This document shows positions 39,401 to 40,219 of a DNA stretch of 40,219 bases, piece after piece; within the stretch, counting starts at the first letter, position 1, and every line of letters begins with the position of its first letter. The stretch is taken from contig NZ_QITQ01000024.1 in assembly GCF_003260265.1 (NCBI RefSeq), positions 1 through 40,219 of the forward strand. Direction: 5' to 3'. The notes beneath the pieces were generated by a model. That model was not told the DNA's origin and did not search any database. It worked only from the letters and a program-made list of their open reading frames with translations. This DNA comes from Roseovarius amoyensis. GTDB lineage: Bacteria > Pseudomonadota > Alphaproteobacteria > Rhodobacterales > Rhodobacteraceae. A program made the translations under genes and the position numbers.

Positions 39401-39425
39401 GGAACAAACGGCGAAACACGGTGTT
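39401..39425 (+). promoter_or_regulatory. EcfG-type promoter (TGTT variant) upstream of the second ecfG
   Basis: GGAAC at 39401-39405, 16-base spacer, TGTT at 39422-39425. It is the counterpart of the nepR-ecfG promoter at 12926-12950. Confidence 0.5.
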
Positions 39426-39451
39426 GGTCTTGGTGTGGGAATACCACAACC

Positions 39452-39670
39452 ATGGCCTTCGAAGGCAAACCATGGCCCAAGAACCCCCGCAATGGTGAGG
39501 AGTGGCGAAAACCCGCCATCGGGCCGACGACAAGCCGGGGAAACGCGGCGCGCCCACAATCGAACACAGGCGCCGACACCAGCACAGGCAAATCAAAGGA
39601 AATGGGCGGCACGATCAGAACGAGAGCCACCAGTGACCGACACTTCCGATCCACGCGAAGAATTGATTGA
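39452..39670 (+). other. Doubtful 72-residue frame where nepR would be expected
   Basis: Between the second phyR and second ecfG, ATG 39452 opens a polar frame (MAFEGKPWPKNPRNGEEWRK and on) that overlaps the ecfG start by 38 bases. It has none of the NepR core residues and no clear ribosome binding site. It may be non-coding or a decayed gene. Confidence 0.2.
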
Positions 39671-39911
39671 ACACCTGCCGGCGATGCGCGCGTTCGCGCT
39701 CAGCCTGTCGGGCAATCACGCCACTGCCGATGATCTGGTTCAGGATACCGTGGTCAAGGCCTGGAGCAATTTCGACAAGTTCCAGCCCGGCACCAATCTG
39801 CGGGCGTGGCTGTTCACCATCCTGCGCAACACCTTTTACTCTCAGTTCCGCAGGCGCCAGCACGAGGTCGAAGACCCGATGGGGCGCGTCGCCGGCCATC
39901 TGTCGGGAAAA
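39633..39911 (+). pseudogene. ecfG: Second EcfG sigma factor, cut by IS256 insertion
   Basis: GTG 39633 starts a close paralogue of the EcfG at 13179: EELIEHLPAMRAFALSLSGN, LVQDTVVKAWSNFDKFQPGT and NLRAWLFTILRNTFYSQFRR are nearly identical. After 93 codons (AGHLSGK, ending at 39911) the match stops abruptly and IS256-type terminal sequence begins. The frame then runs 17 codons into the element and stops at 39965. Region 2 is complete but region 4, which reads the -35 GGAAC element, is lost. The fragment could not direct promoter recognition alone but might still bind NepR or core polymerase. The start has only a weak ribosome binding site. Confidence 0.85.
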
Positions 39912-40219
39912 GGTAGTGCCCCACCGGGTGGTGTAAGAGGCCGCGCGCGGAGCCTTTTGGCGTAGCGCAGCGCGCGGCCGGGGCTGGCGGCCACCGCGTT
40001 TCTTCGTAGTCTGAGGTTGTTCAACGACCGATGACAACGATGGAGAGCACGATGACCGAGACCATGATTGACCTTCCGGGCGTGATCGCCAGGAGCGATG
40101 ATGCGGATTTCCTGCGGGAACTGGTCCGAGGTGCCGCGCAGCAGCTGATGGATATCGAGGTGGCCGCCGTCTGCGGTGCAGGACACGGCGAGCGCAGCCC
40201 GGACCGGGAGAACCAGCGC
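39912..40219 (+). mobile_element. Left end of an IS256-family insertion sequence
   Basis: Sequence homologous to ecfG ends at 39911 and the element begins GGTAGTGCCCCACCGGGTGG at 39912, resembling IS256-family terminal repeats. The transposase start lies about 140 bases inside. The right end is beyond the window. Confidence 0.7.
40052..40219 (+). CDS. IS256 family transposase, N-terminal fragment (cut by window edge)
   Basis: The first 56 residues are visible: DADFLRELVRGAAQQLMDIE then VAAVCGAGHGERSPDRENQR. This matches the N-terminal DNA-binding region of IS256-type transposases, where LM-x-x-E-x-x-x-x-x-GA-x-x-GER-x-x-x-R is conserved. The DDE catalytic residues are outside the window. ATG 40052 has TGGAGAG upstream. 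ATG 40031 and ATG 40040 are in frame and also possible. Confidence 0.8.
   Translation, partial: MTETMIDLPGVIARSDDADFLRELVRGAAQQLMDIEVAAVCGAGHGERSPDRENQR

Noticed and set aside
1..40219. CRISPR arrays, tRNA or rRNA genes
   Set aside because: No regularly spaced direct repeats, tRNA cloverleaf sequence or rRNA sequence was noticed in reading either strand.

Overview
The window is GC-rich DNA from an alphaproteobacterium, most likely of the Rhodobacteraceae. The evidence is the PhyR-NepR-EcfG general stress response (GSR) system, which is confined to Alphaproteobacteria, the IS types, and a gene set (CsbD, DUF883, DUF1328, PRC-barrel and host-attachment proteins) typical of that group. The family-level placement is inference.

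Left part (1-6300) is a mobile-element graveyard. The end of an IS5-family element (1-127) has replaced the start of a TnsA-like gene. This is followed by a TniA/TnsB-type DDE transposase broken by several frame changes and a stop, then an intact TniB/TnsC-type ATPase with a clean terminator. An AT-richer stretch follows with five TGCGCA repeats, probably the transposon end. Next come a broken phage/plasmid-type gene, an internal IS5 fragment, an intact CaiB/BaiF CoA-transferase (racemase-like), and a scrap of an ISAs1-type transposase.

From about 6400 to 39900 the window is a general stress response island. It contains the regulators phyR, nepR, ecfG and a HisKA_2 sensor kinase (12078-15481), a second locus of phyR plus a broken ecfG (38559-39911), and a PAS-HWE kinase. 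Around them are many stress or envelope genes: PLDc_N peptide, YihY, phospholipase D, a Crp-type regulator, a degenerate receiver, holin-like DUF1469, DUF883, DUF1328, an entericidin-like lipoprotein, CsbD, tiny hydrophobic peptides, a host-attachment protein, a cation/proton antiporter, an AI-2E-type permease, an SDR, ExoD, an FNT channel, a PfpI/DJ-1 protein, Dps and PRC-barrel proteins. Reading the upstream regions by eye gives about 18 sites of the form GGAAC-N16/17-CGTT (or a one-base variant), correctly oriented for the gene that follows. This is the known EcfG promoter consensus, so most of the island looks like a physically clustered EcfG regulon. One of these promoters precedes no convincing gene. 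It precedes a roughly 120-nt unit with two C-rich-loop hairpins and a strong intrinsic terminator (7766-7888), a candidate stress small RNA comparable to GsrN of Caulobacter.

A metabolic block (15885-25386) without such promoters sits inside the island on the minus strand: an acetyl-CoA hydrolase/transferase, a dihydrolipoamide-dehydrogenase-like flavoprotein, and a tightly coupled beta-oxidation operon (acyl-CoA dehydrogenase, thiolase, FadJ-type bifunctional enzyme) with 4-nt ATGA overlaps.

The right edge is an IS256-family insertion (from 39912) that cuts the second ecfG after the sigma region 2 part. No tRNA, rRNA or CRISPR array was seen.
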